Assembly: GCF_000730385.1 (NCBI RefSeq)
Contig: NZ_CP008849.1
Span: forward strand, 3,906,001 to 3,970,000
Direction of reading: 5' to 3'
DNA: 64,000 nucleotides
DNA from: Alteromonas australica
GTDB taxonomy: Bacteria > Pseudomonadota > Gammaproteobacteria > Enterobacterales > Alteromonadaceae
The notes beneath the pieces are model-generated. The model made no database searches, was not told where the DNA came from, and was given only the letters and a program-made list of their open reading frames with translations. The position numbers and the translations under genes are program-made. Numbering within the stretch: the stretch's first letter is position 1; each line of letters begins with the position of its first letter. This document shows, piece by piece, positions 17,887-28,132 of the stretch.

Positions 17887-19488
17887 CTAGGGCTGGTAAT
17901 AGGTGGCAGCGCCTGGCCCCACTGGCATACCTAGCAAAAATACCCAAATGTAAAAGAGAATAGTCCACCCTACAATAAACACCATGGAGTAAGGCAGCAT
18001 CATTGCTATCAATGTTCCCATTCCCAGGTCTTTTTTGTATTTAGCGGCCATCGCGAGAATTAAGCCAAAATAGCTCATCATTGGCGCAATGACATTGGTG
18101 ACGGAGTCTCCTATTCGATAGGCAGCTTGAATAACCTCTGGCGAATAACCAATCAGCATTAGCATGGGTACAAAGATGGGGGCGGTTACCGCCCATTGTG
18201 CAGAGGCACTACCCAAAGATAAGTTAACCACACCACACATTAAAATGAATAAAATAAACACAGACGGGCCATCTAAACCCACAGCCTGAAGCAGGGCTGC
18301 GCCCTTCACGGCCAATACTGTACCTAAATTCGTCCATTTGAAAAACGCCACAAACTGCGCAGCAAAAAACACCAGGGTGATATACAGCCCCATGGCGCCC
18401 ATGCTTTTCGCCATGGCGTTAATCACATCCTTGTCGTTTTTCATGGTGCCAGTGATTTTACCGTAAACAAAGCCTGGCACCGCAAAAGTGACAAAGATAA
18501 AAGCAACAATGCCTTTTAAAAATGGCGAGCCTGGCACCGCACCGGTTTCTGGGTGACGCAAAATTCCGCTTTCTGGCACCACGGTTAACGCCAATATTCC
18601 ACACACCACAAGAAACGACACACCAGCCCACACTAATCCTTTTTTCTCTAAGGCCGTAGGTTTGTGCATACTTTGAACGGCTAAATCATCCGTGGCGTCG
18701 GCTTCATCAAATTTCCCTAATCTTGGCTCTACCACCTTTTCAGTGACCAAGGCGCCCATAGTGGCCACCACGAAGGTACTGACAAACATAAAGTACCAAT
18801 TAACTTCAGGCCCCACGGTGTAATCTGGATCTATCATGTGCGCGGCGGCCTCAGTAATTCCAGACAGAAGCGGGTCTACTGTACCTAATAAAAGGTTGGC
18901 GCTATAACCCGCAGAAACCCCAGCAAATGCTGCGGCTAAACCGGCTAAGGGATGACGACCCAAGGAATGGAAAATCATGGCAGCCAATGGAATAAGTACC
19001 ACATAACCTAATTCACTTGCCGTATTGGAAATAATGCCGGCAAACACAATGGCGAAGGTTACCGCCCGTTTAGAGGCGTTCACTACCAATGCACGCATTG
19101 CCGCTGACAATAGCCCTGAGTGCTCAGCAACAGAAACCCCAAGAAGGGCGACCAATACTGTACCAAGCGGCGCAAACCCCGTGAAATTAGTCACTAATCC
19201 TGTAACGATGCGCTGCAGGCCTTCTGCGCTCATCAATGATATTACTTCAATCATGCCGTCAGCTTCGCGCCCTTTCGCGCCTTCAGGGCGAGGGTCAGCC
19301 ACGGCAATATCAAAATAGCCCAGTACGCCGCTAAGCAATACAATAAACACAGAAAGGAGTGCAAAAAGCGTTACTGGGTGTGGAAGCAAATTCCCTAACC
19401 ACTCTACGGTGGAAAGAAATCGCGAAAATAGCCCACTATTTCCGCCGTTTTTATCGGCAGAATGGGTGTTTGAATTATCCGGAATCAA
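17887..19488 (-). CDS. AbgT-family transporter (p-aminobenzoyl-glutamate type)
   Basis: This 533-residue inner-membrane protein has about a dozen hydrophobic segments. It matches the AbgT family: an N-terminal WLGNLLPHPVTLFALL segment, the loop SxxxLGYVVLIPLAAMIF, and a C-terminal half with SASAQWAVTAPIFVPML and RIGDSVTNVIAPMMSYF. Members import p-aminobenzoyl-glutamate or export sulfonamides using proton or sodium gradients. The start is a TTG with a strong AGGGG site six bases upstream. No abgA/abgB peptidase gene is adjacent, so the substrate is open. It lies alone between hemH and hflC, with terminators on both sides. Confidence 0.88.
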   Translation of the reverse strand: MIPDNSNTHSADKNGGNSGLFSRFLSTVEWLGNLLPHPVTLFALLSVFIVLLSGVLGYFDIAVADPRPEGAKGREADGMIEVISLMSAEGLQRIVTGLVTNFTGFAPLGTVLVALLGVSVAEHSGLLSAAMRALVVNASKRAVTFAIVFAGIISNTASELGYVVLIPLAAMIFHSLGRHPLAGLAAAFAGVSAGYSANLLLGTVDPLLSGITEAAAHMIDPDYTVGPEVNWYFMFVSTFVVATMGALVTEKVVEPRLGKFDEADATDDLAVQSMHKPTALEKKGLVWAGVSFLVVCGILALTVVPESGILRHPETGAVPGSPFLKGIVAFIFVTFAVPGFVYGKITGTMKNDKDVINAMAKSMGAMGLYITLVFFAAQFVAFFKWTNLGTVLAVKGAALLQAVGLDGPSVFILFILMCGVVNLSLGSASAQWAVTAPIFVPMLMLIGYSPEVIQAAYRIGDSVTNVIAPMMSYFGLILAMAAKYKKDLGMGTLIAMMLPYSMVFIVGWTILFYIWVFLLGMPVGPGAATYYQP

Positions 19489-19669
19489 AGTATTCCCCTG
19501 TCGTTTTTATCTCATACTTACCGACCCGTCAGCAGGGTGCTCTGCGGTGCCGTACCAATAAGCTGATTTTTATAATATGTAATTTTCGCGTGTATTTTAC
19601 CCGATTTTGTCGCAATTGGGCAGAGGGGGTAAAAACAGAGAGGATAGAGAGGCGTAAATTAGGCGTAAA

Positions 19670-19697
19670 AAAACCAGCTGCAAAGCAGCTGGTTTTT
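19670..19697 (-). terminator. Intrinsic terminator after hflC
   Basis: AAACCAGCTGC, an AAA loop and GCAGCTGGTTT form an 11-bp stem. It is flanked by A residues on the left and T residues on the right, so it can act on both strands, and it lies about 20 bases past the hflC stop. Confidence 0.8.
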
Positions 19698-19717
19698 GTT
19701 TAACTAGGTGAGGTAAA

Positions 19718-20605
19718 TTAGTTCTTACCTTTCGAGCCATTCATGTAACGGAAGAAATCGCTATCGGGGCCAATGACCATGACGTCTTGCTTGCTGTCAA
19801 AACTGGCTTTATAGGCATCCATACTGCGTAGGAAGCTATAAAACTCTGCGTTTTTAGAGTAAGCATCAGCATAAATTTGTGCTGCAAGTGCATCACCTTC
19901 ACCACGAAGCTGTCTTGCATTACGTTCAGCATCAGCCAACATAACGGTAACTTTTGCATCAATGTTTGCACGAATCACCTCAGCTTGCTCCTGACCCTCT
20001 GAACGGTGCTCTCTTGCCACTGCATCACGTTCTGCACGCATACGTTGGAAAATAGAGTTGCTCACCTCAGTCGGTAGGTTAATCTGCTTAACACGCACAT
20101 CAACAATTTCAATACCCAACGCGTCAGATGATGTTGCGGCTTGCTCCATTGCTTGGTTCATCAATGCAGAACGTTCGCCAGACACAATCTGACCGATGGT
20201 ACGTGTACCAAATTCAGAACGAAGGCCATTGTTCACTTTTTGCTTCAATAGGGCTTCGGCTTGCAGTTTGTTACCGCCAGTGGATAGATAATAACGCGCA
20301 AAATCATCAATACGCCACTTAACGTAAGAATCAACAATTAAGTCTTTCTTTTCACTTGTAACGAAACGGTCTGGCGAGTCATCTAACGTTTGAACACGCG
20401 CATCTAAATGCTTAACCGAGTCAATAAAAGGCAATTTAAAATGCAGGCCAGGGGTAAACACTTTGGTGTCTCCAGTTGCATCATCACGCTGCACTTTACC
20501 AAATTGGATAACAATGGCGCGCTCGCCTTCTTTGACCACAAATAAGGCGCCAGACATTAGCACGACAACTAAGACTAAAATTGCAATCGCTAAATTCTTA
20601 ATCAT
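19718..20605 (-). CDS. hflC: FtsH protease modulator HflC
   Basis: This 295-residue SPFH/prohibitin-domain protein has one N-terminal membrane helix (about residues 4-24, ending VVKEGERAIVIQFGKV) and a long periplasmic domain with a coiled coil rich in Arg, Glu and Ala (EAEVIRANIDAKVTVMLADAE-like region). HflC forms a large complex with HflK around the membrane protease FtsH and limits its activity. It starts two bases after hflK, in the standard order hfq-hflX-hflK-hflC, and is the last gene before a terminator. The length is close to that of E. coli HflC (about 330) but somewhat shorter. Confidence 0.95.
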   Translation of the reverse strand: MIKNLAIAILVLVVVLMSGALFVVKEGERAIVIQFGKVQRDDATGDTKVFTPGLHFKLPFIDSVKHLDARVQTLDDSPDRFVTSEKKDLIVDSYVKWRIDDFARYYLSTGGNKLQAEALLKQKVNNGLRSEFGTRTIGQIVSGERSALMNQAMEQAATSSDALGIEIVDVRVKQINLPTEVSNSIFQRMRAERDAVAREHRSEGQEQAEVIRANIDAKVTVMLADAERNARQLRGEGDALAAQIYADAYSKNAEFYSFLRSMDAYKASFDSKQDVMVIGPDSDFFRYMNGSKGKN

Positions 20606-20607
20606 GA

Positions 20608-21756
20608 TTATCTCCCCTCTCTGTAGCTTTCGCCACGTAACCCTGTTGAGGGCGAGCTATTACGGCTTCGTTGCCCTTCATCAAGCACTGGCATTTGCAA
20701 ACCTTCTAAGGTGCTGCGAGAGCGAGGCGTTGAACTGTTTTGCTGACGTTCCATTATTTTATCTAGCGGAAGATACATCATGTTGTTCCCGCTTTTGCTG
20801 TCCACTAGGATTTTACTCGTGGCGCTAAGTACTTGTTGCATCGTTTCCAAATAGATACGTTCCCGAGTAACTTCAGGCGCACGCTCGTATTGCGGAAGTA
20901 ATTCTTCAAACCGTGCAACTTCACCTTGGGCTTCTAGTGTAACTTGCTCTTTGTATGCTTGAGCTTCTTCGTTCATACGATTCACTTGGCCACGGGCGCG
21001 CGGCTCTATCTCACGAGCGTAGGCTTCGGCTTCGCGAATGAAACGCTGCTCGTCTTCCTGGGCGGCAATAGCATCGTCAAATGCATCTTTAACTTGCTCT
21101 GGCGGACGGGCATCACGGAAGTTCATATCAATAATCGACACACCCATGTTATAAGGTTCGATAATTGCCTGTAACTCTTCCCATACACGTTGACGAGTGA
21201 CTTCACGGCCATCGGTCAATACGTCATCCATAGTGGAGTGACCCACTACATATCTGATGGCGCTATCAAGCGACTGACTGAGACTCATTTCAGGGTTCTC
21301 TACGGCAAACGTCCATCGGAATGGGTCAACCACGCGATATTGCATTTCCATTTGAACATCTACCACGTTCTCGTCTTCAGTCAACATAGAGCCAGAAGAA
21401 GATTTATCGCGGATAGACTGCACATCGACAGGAATAACAGAATCGACAAAAGTAGGTGCCCAGCGTAAGCCAGGTTCAACCTGTTGATAATATTCACCAA
21501 AGCGCAGCACTACGCCACGTTCTGCTTCACGTATGGTATAGAAACCACTGATGATCCATATGACAACGATGAGGCCAATTAGTATACCGGCACCAATGCC
21601 ACCCAAGCTTTTGCCTGAGCCACCATTGCCACCAGATTTACCAAACTTACCAAATAAGTTCTTAAATACATCATCTAAATCCGGGGGACCTTGATCGCGT
21701 CCGCCGCGGTTTTTCCACGGGTCGTTATTATTGCCACCCGGCTCATTCCAAGCCAT
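20608..21756 (-). CDS. hflK: FtsH protease modulator HflK
   Basis: This 382-residue partner of HflC has the typical Gly/Asn/Asp-rich cytoplasmic N-terminus (MAWNEPGGNNNDPWKN onward), a membrane helix at about 52-72 (IGAGILIGLIVVIWIISGFY), the PHB domain starting IREAERGVVLRFGEY, and a C-terminal low-complexity tail. The HflKC assembly encloses FtsH and affects membrane-protein turnover and lysogeny decisions in E. coli. The gene is coupled to hflC (two-base gap) and follows hflX. Confidence 0.96.
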   Translation of the reverse strand: MAWNEPGGNNNDPWKNRGGRDQGPPDLDDVFKNLFGKFGKSGGNGGSGKSLGGIGAGILIGLIVVIWIISGFYTIREAERGVVLRFGEYYQQVEPGLRWAPTFVDSVIPVDVQSIRDKSSSGSMLTEDENVVDVQMEMQYRVVDPFRWTFAVENPEMSLSQSLDSAIRYVVGHSTMDDVLTDGREVTRQRVWEELQAIIEPYNMGVSIIDMNFRDARPPEQVKDAFDDAIAAQEDEQRFIREAEAYAREIEPRARGQVNRMNEEAQAYKEQVTLEAQGEVARFEELLPQYERAPEVTRERIYLETMQQVLSATSKILVDSKSGNNMMYLPLDKIMERQQNSSTPRSRSTLEGLQMPVLDEGQRSRNSSPSTGLRGESYREGR

Positions 21757-21825
21757 GCTGATACTCCATAGATTACAGTTTTATTTTTGAAATTCGCATG
21801 CATTGCCGTGTTAATTTAAGCACGG

Positions 21826-23115
21826 TTAATGTCGCACAACATACTCTGATATTCCGTTTTCCAAGCGCTTTTCAAGCCTATTCCAGTCTGCCGTTTGCAT
21901 ACGCACATCGACGACCCAATCCCCGTGGCTGTCATATTCTTCGTTTGCTATACAGTCTAATTCGTATAGCACTCCGCGAAGACGACTTTGCGCAGGTGGG
22001 ATTTTAAGCGTGTAATTTACCATACTTGTTGCCAAGCATTCACTAAGCGCTTGAGACAGTAACTCGGTACCTTCGCCAGTCTGAGCTGACAACCAGACGC
22101 GAGTTGGAATACCGTCTTCATTTCGTTCTATACGCGGTTCAACGTCTTCAAGTTTATCAATCTTATTACAGATAAGTAATTGTTGAATGTCGCCCGCATC
22201 TATTTCTTCCAATACGTTGTTCACTTCGTCCATGGTTTCACGATATTTCGCGTCGGCAATGTCCACTACATGTAAGAGTAAGTCTGCTTCTTGCGTTTCT
22301 TGCAGTGTTGCTTTGAACGCAGCAACCAGATCATGAGGCAGGTGACGTATAAACCCAACTGTATCGGCCAATATAGCTGGCCCTACGTCTTTCAGTTCAA
22401 TTTTTCTAAGCGTAGGGTCTAGCGTGGCAAACAACTGATCAGCTGCGTAAACATGTGAATCGGTTATTGTATTGAAAAGGGTAGATTTTCCTGCGTTGGT
22501 ATAACCCACTAAGGATACGGTAGGAATTTCCGCACGTTTTCTTGAACGTCTACCTTGCTCCCGCTGCTTTTGTACTTTTTCCAAACGGCGCAAGATAGCT
22601 TTTATTCGTCCTCGCAGTAAACGACGGTCGGTTTCAAGCTGGGTTTCACCCGGCCCACGTAGACCTATCCCACCTTTTTGTCTTTCAAGGTGAGTCCAAC
22701 CTCGAATAAGCCGGGTTGAAATGTGACGCAACTGGGCCAGTTCAACTTGAAGCTTACCCTCGTGTGTTCTGGCTCGTTGGGCGAATATATCGAGGATAAG
22801 CCCAGTTCTGTCTAGCACCCGACATTTGCAAACCGCTTCTAGGTTACGCTCCTGTGAAGGTGATAGTGCGTGGTTGAAGATAACGACATTAGCGTCGTGC
22901 GCTTTTACAGCTGCCGCTATCTCTTCCGCTTTCCCGGATCCAACAAAAAATTTTGCATGAGGCGCACTGCGAGACGTCGTTAATACATCTGCGGCGGCGA
23001 CGCCAGCAGAAGACACTAGCAACTCTAGTTCAGCTAAATCTTCTTTGTTGTTCTCATCGGTAAAATTGACATGAACAAGTACAGCCTGTTCACCGGCTTC
23101 ATAACGGTCAAACAA
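21826..23115 (-). CDS. hflX: Ribosome-rescue GTPase HflX
   Basis: This 429-residue GTPase has the glycine-rich N-terminal HflX domain (RGPGETQLETDRR region near 145-160), a long helical linker, and the G domain with G1 GYTNAGKSTLFN, G3 DTVGF and G4 NKID. HflX splits stalled 70S ribosomes after heat or antibiotic stress. It lies 17 bases downstream of hfq in the conserved order. Nothing unusual is seen. Confidence 0.96.
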   Translation of the reverse strand: MFDRYEAGEQAVLVHVNFTDENNKEDLAELELLVSSAGVAAADVLTTSRSAPHAKFFVGSGKAEEIAAAVKAHDANVVIFNHALSPSQERNLEAVCKCRVLDRTGLILDIFAQRARTHEGKLQVELAQLRHISTRLIRGWTHLERQKGGIGLRGPGETQLETDRRLLRGRIKAILRRLEKVQKQREQGRRSRKRAEIPTVSLVGYTNAGKSTLFNTITDSHVYAADQLFATLDPTLRKIELKDVGPAILADTVGFIRHLPHDLVAAFKATLQETQEADLLLHVVDIADAKYRETMDEVNNVLEEIDAGDIQQLLICNKIDKLEDVEPRIERNEDGIPTRVWLSAQTGEGTELLSQALSECLATSMVNYTLKIPPAQSRLRGVLYELDCIANEEYDSHGDWVVDVRMQTADWNRLEKRLENGISEYVVRH

Positions 23116-23132
23116 GCGCGTTACCTTTTAAA

Positions 23133-23384
23133 TTATTCACTTTTAGTATTTTCAGAATCTCCTGTTGAGCTCGGCATTGTAATAGCGCGAGCAGGCACAA
23201 CGGTAGAAATTGCGTGCTTATACACCATTTGGCTCACTGTGTTTTTAAGTAGAATGACGAACTGATCGAACGATTCCACTTGTCCCTGCAACTTAATACC
23301 ATTAACCAAATAAATTGATACTGGTATACGCTCCTTGCGTAACGCATTTAAGAATGGGTCTTGTAAAGATTGCCCTTTAGCCAT
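23133..23384 (-). CDS. hfq: RNA chaperone Hfq
   Basis: This 83-residue Sm-like protein starts [20 protein letters not shown] and carries the Sm1 segment ([19 protein letters not shown]) and the Sm2 motif YKHAIS. The hexamer pairs small RNAs with mRNAs. The C-terminal tail is short (about 15 residues after the Sm core) compared with E. coli Hfq at 102 residues. Its presence makes Hfq-dependent small RNAs, such as the candidate near 32.6 kb, plausible. Confidence 0.98.
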   Translation of the reverse strand: MAKGQSLQDPFLNALRKERIPVSIYLVNGIKLQGQVESFDQFVILLKNTVSQMVYKHAISTVVPARAITMPSSTGDSENTKSE

Positions 23385-23462
23385 TTGATATCCTTAGTTT
23401 TTATTATTCGCAGCATGGAAAAAATGCTACTGCACGTCTAATGTATACCACACTCCATTAAG

Positions 23463-24398
23463 TTAGAGTGTGACTTTCGCTGTAATTTTAGTCAAATTAT
23501 CTTTAGCAAATGTGTCAAGCCAGGTTACGTCTTCCCATCCACGCAACCATGTGAGCTGGCGTTTGGCTAATTGGCGAGTAGCAATTATACCCCTTTCGCG
23601 CATGTCGTCATACGACATTTGCCCATCAATGTATTGCCACATTTGCCGATAGCCTACGGAACGTATAGAAGGTAGATCTTCATTTAGATCACCCCGTTCG
23701 TATAGCTGTTTAACTTCCTGTTCAAAACCTTCTTCAAGCATGATATCAAAGCGCGTAGCGATACGCTCATGCAATATACTTCTTTCAGACGGCGCAATAG
23801 CGAATTGGCTAATGGGGTAAGGGCAAGCCTCACCTTTCTCTTGTTGCCAATACGTCAAGTTTTTGCCCGTACTGCGATAAACTTCTAGTGCGCGAGTTAA
23901 ACGTTGCGGATCATTAGGGTGAATTCTCGCACCACTAACGGGATCGACGCGACACAACTCGTCATGCAATTTAGACCATCCCAAGCTTTCAGCCTGTGTG
24001 GTTATCTCTGCACGTATCTTTTCATCAGACTTAGGTAGTGGCGAAATTCCATTTATCAAGGCATTAAAGTACATCATTGTACCCCCTGCCAAAATTGGCA
24101 CCTTGTTTCTGCCGTGTATATCTTCAATTAACTTAACGGTATCACGACAAAATTCCGCCACCGAGTAACTCTGCGACGGGTCAATAATATCAATAAGATG
24201 ATGAGGTACCGACTGCCTTTCTGCTTGCGTCGGCTTCGCCGTACCTATGTCCATATTAGTGTAGACTAAAGCTGAGTCTACGCTGATTATTTCGCACTCA
24301 ACTTTTTCTGCTAGCTCAAGTGCCAGACCCGTTTTACCAGAGGCAGTTGGCCCCATGATAGCTATCACAGGTTTTGCAGGTTCTGTGCCATTAACCAT
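23463..24398 (-). CDS. miaA: tRNA dimethylallyltransferase MiaA
   Basis: MiaA transfers a dimethylallyl group to A37 of tRNAs that read codons starting with U. The P-loop [12 protein letters not shown] lies near the N-terminus, followed by [16 protein letters not shown] and the ISPLPKSD and WQQ motifs. I chose the ATG encoding [10 protein letters not shown] at 24398 because it has a GGAGAGG site about six bases upstream and gives a protein of 311 residues; an earlier ATG at 24425 would add nine residues. The start overlaps the mutL stop by eight bases, indicating translational coupling. Confidence 0.94.
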   Translation of the reverse strand: MVNGTEPAKPVIAIMGPTASGKTGLALELAEKVECEIISVDSALVYTNMDIGTAKPTQAERQSVPHHLIDIIDPSQSYSVAEFCRDTVKLIEDIHGRNKVPILAGGTMMYFNALINGISPLPKSDEKIRAEITTQAESLGWSKLHDELCRVDPVSGARIHPNDPQRLTRALEVYRSTGKNLTYWQQEKGEACPYPISQFAIAPSERSILHERIATRFDIMLEEGFEQEVKQLYERGDLNEDLPSIRSVGYRQMWQYIDGQMSYDDMRERGIIATRQLAKRQLTWLRGWEDVTWLDTFAKDNLTKITAKVTL

Positions 24399-26169
24399 CA
24401 ACACCTCTCCAAAACTCAAGCACACGGGTTAAGTCGCGCACTTTACCAAATCGCTCAACCATTTCCCATTGTTTACGATCACTTTGCTGATCCAACCAGT
24501 GCCATACATCTAACGCCGTATTCTTATCGACTTCATCTTCATCAATGAGGAACGAGGACGCTATATCATCTGTATTGTTCAACGTGGTAGATATGAGTTT
24601 TTCGAACCATCGCAACCAAGGCAAATGGCGGGTTCCGGCGGGGACCTGTTGTAATCTAAATTTTCCCGCAACATGATTGATTTCAAAGTTGAGCTGCTGC
24701 AAAAGTGCAATGGTCGCCTCATTTGCCCCCTGACTATTTAACGCCACTGGCATCAATAATGGCTGGCTATGCTCGGCACTCTTGCATTGTTCAAGCAGCC
24801 ATAACGGCACTATTTGAGTAACTTCTAAAAGGAAAACTTTCTCACCTTGTGTGTAAATTCTACACAAGCTTGTCAGTTGAAAAGCGGCTTCGTCGGCAAT
24901 GCTTCTACCTGACGCCTGGGCTTGAGTGTTGCCATTTGGCGACATTAATGCATTAAATCCAGCTTGATAGGCCGCACTTGGGCCTTTTGACTGACGCGAT
25001 GAATAAGTGCCCGACTCTCGCGCTTGAGGCGCCGGCTGCGAACGTGGCGTACTCGTTAACGGGCGAATATAGTCATGATTAACGTGACTGTGCTCAAACG
25101 CTTTGACCGGTACTTCTATGGATGTGTGCTCTGAACCTGAGTGTCCACTATTAGGTTCACTGGCTTCAGGTTCGCTTATTTCCTGTAATGCATCGCATAC
25201 CGATTTACAGATAAAATCATGTACCAGCCTGCCTTGCTGAAAACGGACTTCATGTTTCGCTGGGTGAACATTGACGTCCACATCTTTGGGGTCGATGGTC
25301 ATATAAACAACAAACGCTGGCTGCTCTACAATTCCCCATACACTCTCGTAGGCCTGCCGTATAGCATGCATTATAAGCTTATCTCGCATACTACGCCCGT
25401 TAACAAAGCTAAACTGCAAATCATTACTGCTTCTAAGCATGACCTCATTGCCTAGCCATGCAGTTAACGAAATACCTTGATAATCCACCTTAACCTGTAC
25501 CGCATTTTCGATAAATTTCTGACCTAACACGGCAGCAATTCTTGATGCGAGTGACCCCTGCTTATCCGCAACATAACGTTTTACCATTTTGCCGTTGTGT
25601 TTGAGCAAAAAGCTGGCTTGAGGGTTACTTAAAGCGATGCGTTTAATCACCTCTTCAATATGCTGGAATTCTGTTTTTTCAGTACGCAGAAACTTGCGCC
25701 TTGCCGGGGTATTGTAGAAAAGGTCGGCCACATCTATTGTGGTGCCTTTAGGGTGAGCTGCCGGTTGAATAGTGACAGCCATCTCGCGCCCTTCACAGTA
25801 AGCTTGCCACGCTTCTGATTGGCTTTCAGGCCTTGAGGTTAAAGTTAACCGGCTAACCGAACTAATACTGGCTAGCGCCTCACCACGAAACCCCAATGAC
25901 ATGATATGCTCTAGGTCATCAAGGGTGACTATTTTACTGGTGGCATGACGACTTAGCGCAAGTTGAAGTTCATCTTTCGCGATCCCTTTGCCGTTATCAC
26001 GAATGAGAATACGTTTATGCCCCCCCTTTTCGATTTCAACCTCGATTCGATTGGCACCCGCATCAAGGCTGTTCTCCAATAGCTCTTTAACTACGGAGGC
26101 GGGGCGCTCTACCACTTCGCCGGCGGCGATTTGGTTCGCCAACTGGGGGGATAATAACTGTATAGGCAA
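24391..26169 (-). CDS. mutL: DNA mismatch repair protein MutL
   Basis: This 592-residue GHKL ATPase links MutS to MutH and UvrD in methyl-directed mismatch repair. The N-terminal ATPase shows ENSLDAG, DNGKGI and [10 protein letters not shown], followed by the NGR and HPAKHEVRF motifs (end of the N-terminal domain near residue 330), a low-complexity linker and a C-terminal dimerisation domain. The endonuclease metal motif DQHAxxER of MutH-less bacteria is absent, as expected when a MutH homologue is present elsewhere. It lies between amiB and miaA in the conserved order. Confidence 0.96.
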   Translation of the reverse strand: MPIQLLSPQLANQIAAGEVVERPASVVKELLENSLDAGANRIEVEIEKGGHKRILIRDNGKGIAKDELQLALSRHATSKIVTLDDLEHIMSLGFRGEALASISSVSRLTLTSRPESQSEAWQAYCEGREMAVTIQPAAHPKGTTIDVADLFYNTPARRKFLRTEKTEFQHIEEVIKRIALSNPQASFLLKHNGKMVKRYVADKQGSLASRIAAVLGQKFIENAVQVKVDYQGISLTAWLGNEVMLRSSNDLQFSFVNGRSMRDKLIMHAIRQAYESVWGIVEQPAFVVYMTIDPKDVDVNVHPAKHEVRFQQGRLVHDFICKSVCDALQEISEPEASEPNSGHSGSEHTSIEVPVKAFEHSHVNHDYIRPLTSTPRSQPAPQARESGTYSSRQSKGPSAAYQAGFNALMSPNGNTQAQASGRSIADEAAFQLTSLCRIYTQGEKVFLLEVTQIVPLWLLEQCKSAEHSQPLLMPVALNSQGANEATIALLQQLNFEINHVAGKFRLQQVPAGTRHLPWLRWFEKLISTTLNNTDDIASSFLIDEDEVDKNTALDVWHWLDQQSDRKQWEMVERFGKVRDLTRVLEFWRGVDG

Positions 26170-26203
26170 AGGAAAACCTGTTTACTGTTTTAATGTGAGG
26201 AAA

Positions 26204-27538
26204 TTAGGTACTTGGAATGCTAAGTACTTGCCCGATTCGTACAACGTCACTGTTGAGATTGTTCGCCGCTTTAAGGCTACTGACTTTAACATTATAACGC
26301 TGTGCTAGCAGAGAAAGCGACTCCCCACTTTTCACTTTGTGCGTTCGGTTTGACGATCTCATCGACGCCCATAACGTGCCATCCGGTGGTACTTGTTTGA
26401 AATACCGCTTAGTTGCACTGAACATGGCATTGGCTAGGCGTTCACGATGCTTCGCCCAGTTAAGGTTTTTCTCTTCCTGCGGATTTGAAATAAACCCGAC
26501 CTCAACCAATATGGAAGGAATATCTGGTGCAGTGAGTACAGCAAAACTGGCCGCTTGCGGTCGTTTCTTATGGAGGGATGTCACTTGCTTCAATTCTTCC
26601 ACAACCTTATTTCCAAGGTCATGACTTGTGGCCATACTATGATCCATCGATAAACCCAGTATGGTCTCTGTTAAGTATCGCTCGCTTGATTTATCGTTAA
26701 TGACTTCAGCAGCCCCACCTAGCAACTCTGAATGGCGCTCTGATTTCTCCAACCATCGACCTAACTCGGTGTCGGCCCTTCTCATTGATAATACCCATAC
26801 CGACCCGCCTTTCGGTTGCGGCTGACTAAATGCATCGGCATGGATGGAAATAAGTAAGTCCGCTTTTTTCTGGCGAGCAATTTCAGGCCGCTGATTGGGA
26901 GAAATATAATAATCGCCGCTTCTGGTCATAATCGCGCGCATACCGGGCTCGGCGTTCACCATAGCTTCGAGCTTTTTGGCAATACTCAAGGTGATATGTT
27001 TTTCATAGGTGCCAGCAGGCCCCACTGAACCCGGGTCGTGGCCGCCATGGCCCGCGTCAATTGCCACGATGATGTCTCTATCTCGTTGGCTGTGGCTTTC
27101 ATCCATGACCACGGTATTCTGTTGTGGCTTCGCCGTCACAGGGGCACTGTCTTTTAAATCGACCACAAGCCGATGCCCATAAGGGTGGGTGGGCGCCATA
27201 GCAAAAATAGAGGGGGTGGCTGCGCGATTAAGTTCAATAACAATGCGCGCCGATTGCTTATTTTTAGGCGTGGAGTAGCGTACTCTTTTAACCAACGAGC
27301 CAGTTTTATCGGCAGTTTTCAATTTTGCTTTGTCGGAAGTTCGGGGTAAATCGATAACCAAACGATGGGGATTTTTTAACGTAAAGTAGCTAAATTCTGG
27401 TGCACCCGACATATCAAAAACCACACGGGTGGAGTCTGTTGATGGCCAAATGCGAAGGCCATCAATGTTATTTTGGGCAGCGAAGACAATTTGCGCCCAT
27501 ATGCACAAGCTCATTACCCATAATATTTTGCGCACCAT
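26204..27538 (-). CDS. amiB: N-acetylmuramoyl-L-alanine amidase AmiB/AmiC type with LysM
   Basis: This 444-residue periplasmic amidase cuts the stem peptide from septal murein during daughter-cell separation. It has a signal sequence (1-20, ending VFA), an AMIN domain (about 25-130), an Amidase_3 catalytic domain (about 155-375; Zn-binding IDAGHGGHDPG, then HADAF and the C-terminal VEVGF glutamate motif) and one LysM murein-binding domain at about 398-442. Members are activated by EnvC- or NlpD-type LytM factors through an autoinhibitory helix. The mutL-amiB-tsaE order is conserved. Confidence 0.93.
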   Translation of the reverse strand: MVRKILWVMSLCIWAQIVFAAQNNIDGLRIWPSTDSTRVVFDMSGAPEFSYFTLKNPHRLVIDLPRTSDKAKLKTADKTGSLVKRVRYSTPKNKQSARIVIELNRAATPSIFAMAPTHPYGHRLVVDLKDSAPVTAKPQQNTVVMDESHSQRDRDIIVAIDAGHGGHDPGSVGPAGTYEKHITLSIAKKLEAMVNAEPGMRAIMTRSGDYYISPNQRPEIARQKKADLLISIHADAFSQPQPKGGSVWVLSMRRADTELGRWLEKSERHSELLGGAAEVINDKSSERYLTETILGLSMDHSMATSHDLGNKVVEELKQVTSLHKKRPQAASFAVLTAPDIPSILVEVGFISNPQEEKNLNWAKHRERLANAMFSATKRYFKQVPPDGTLWASMRSSNRTHKVKSGESLSLLAQRYNVKVSSLKAANNLNSDVVRIGQVLSIPST

Positions 27539-27607
27539 AGTTAAGCCTTACTTCGCCTTTGCGTACCTGTTGAACCAGGTTTATCGTTGTATTTTGTCGT
27601 CTCTTTG

Positions 27608-28090
27608 CTAAATGCACTTACAGTTTTGCAGTATTTTAGCGCCTTTGGCAGAGCGCGCCTCTATTTTAAATTGGCGTCCTGCAGGGTCAATATTTATACT
27701 AATCACTATGTCGGGCGATGCCAAGTATTCTGCGCCTTTTTCAGACCATTCTACTAGCGCGATAGTTCCGCCGCCGAAATAATCGCGAATGCCCATAAAT
27801 TCTAGCTCTTCTGGGTCAGCTAACCGGTATAAATCAAAATGGTAAACAGACACGGTTTCCAACTCATAGGGCTCAACCAGCGTATAAGTTGGGCTTTTTA
27901 CACTGCCATTGTGACCAAGTGATTGAATAAAATAGCGACTAAAGGTGGTTTTTCCCGCCCCGAGATCGCCGTCTAAATAAATCACCGCCTCAATGGGCGA
28001 TTGCGCAGCAACCGCCGAGGCTAAATCTTTTGACAACACCTCTGTTTCTTCAGGTGTTTTGGCATAAAAGGTAGAGTGGGGATACGACAT
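27608..28090 (-). CDS. tsaE: tRNA threonylcarbamoyladenosine ATPase TsaE
   Basis: This small P-loop ATPase of about 160 residues takes part, with TsaB, TsaC and TsaD, in making t6A37 in tRNAs that read ANN codons. Walker A is GDLGAGKTTFSRYF, and SPTYTLVEPYE and HFDLYRL motifs follow. I prefer the ATG at 28090, with GGAAAG seven bases upstream, over an in-frame GTG at 28105. It follows nnr by about 42 bases. Confidence 0.93.
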   Translation of the reverse strand: MSYPHSTFYAKTPEETEVLSKDLASAVAAQSPIEAVIYLDGDLGAGKTTFSRYFIQSLGHNGSVKSPTYTLVEPYELETVSVYHFDLYRLADPEELEFMGIRDYFGGGTIALVEWSEKGAEYLASPDIVISINIDPAGRQFKIEARSAKGAKILQNCKCI

Positions 28091-28132
28091 TAATTTACTT
28101 TCCACAAAACAAAACCAGCGTAAGCCAGCGCA

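Noticed and set aside
19025..19318. A plus-strand frame opposite the AbgT gene
   Set aside because: It mirrors the transporter's hydrophobic codons and has no start signal.
24391..26169. Possible loss of MutL endonuclease function
   Set aside because: Lack of the DQHAxxER motif is normal for MutL of MutH-containing gammaproteobacteria.
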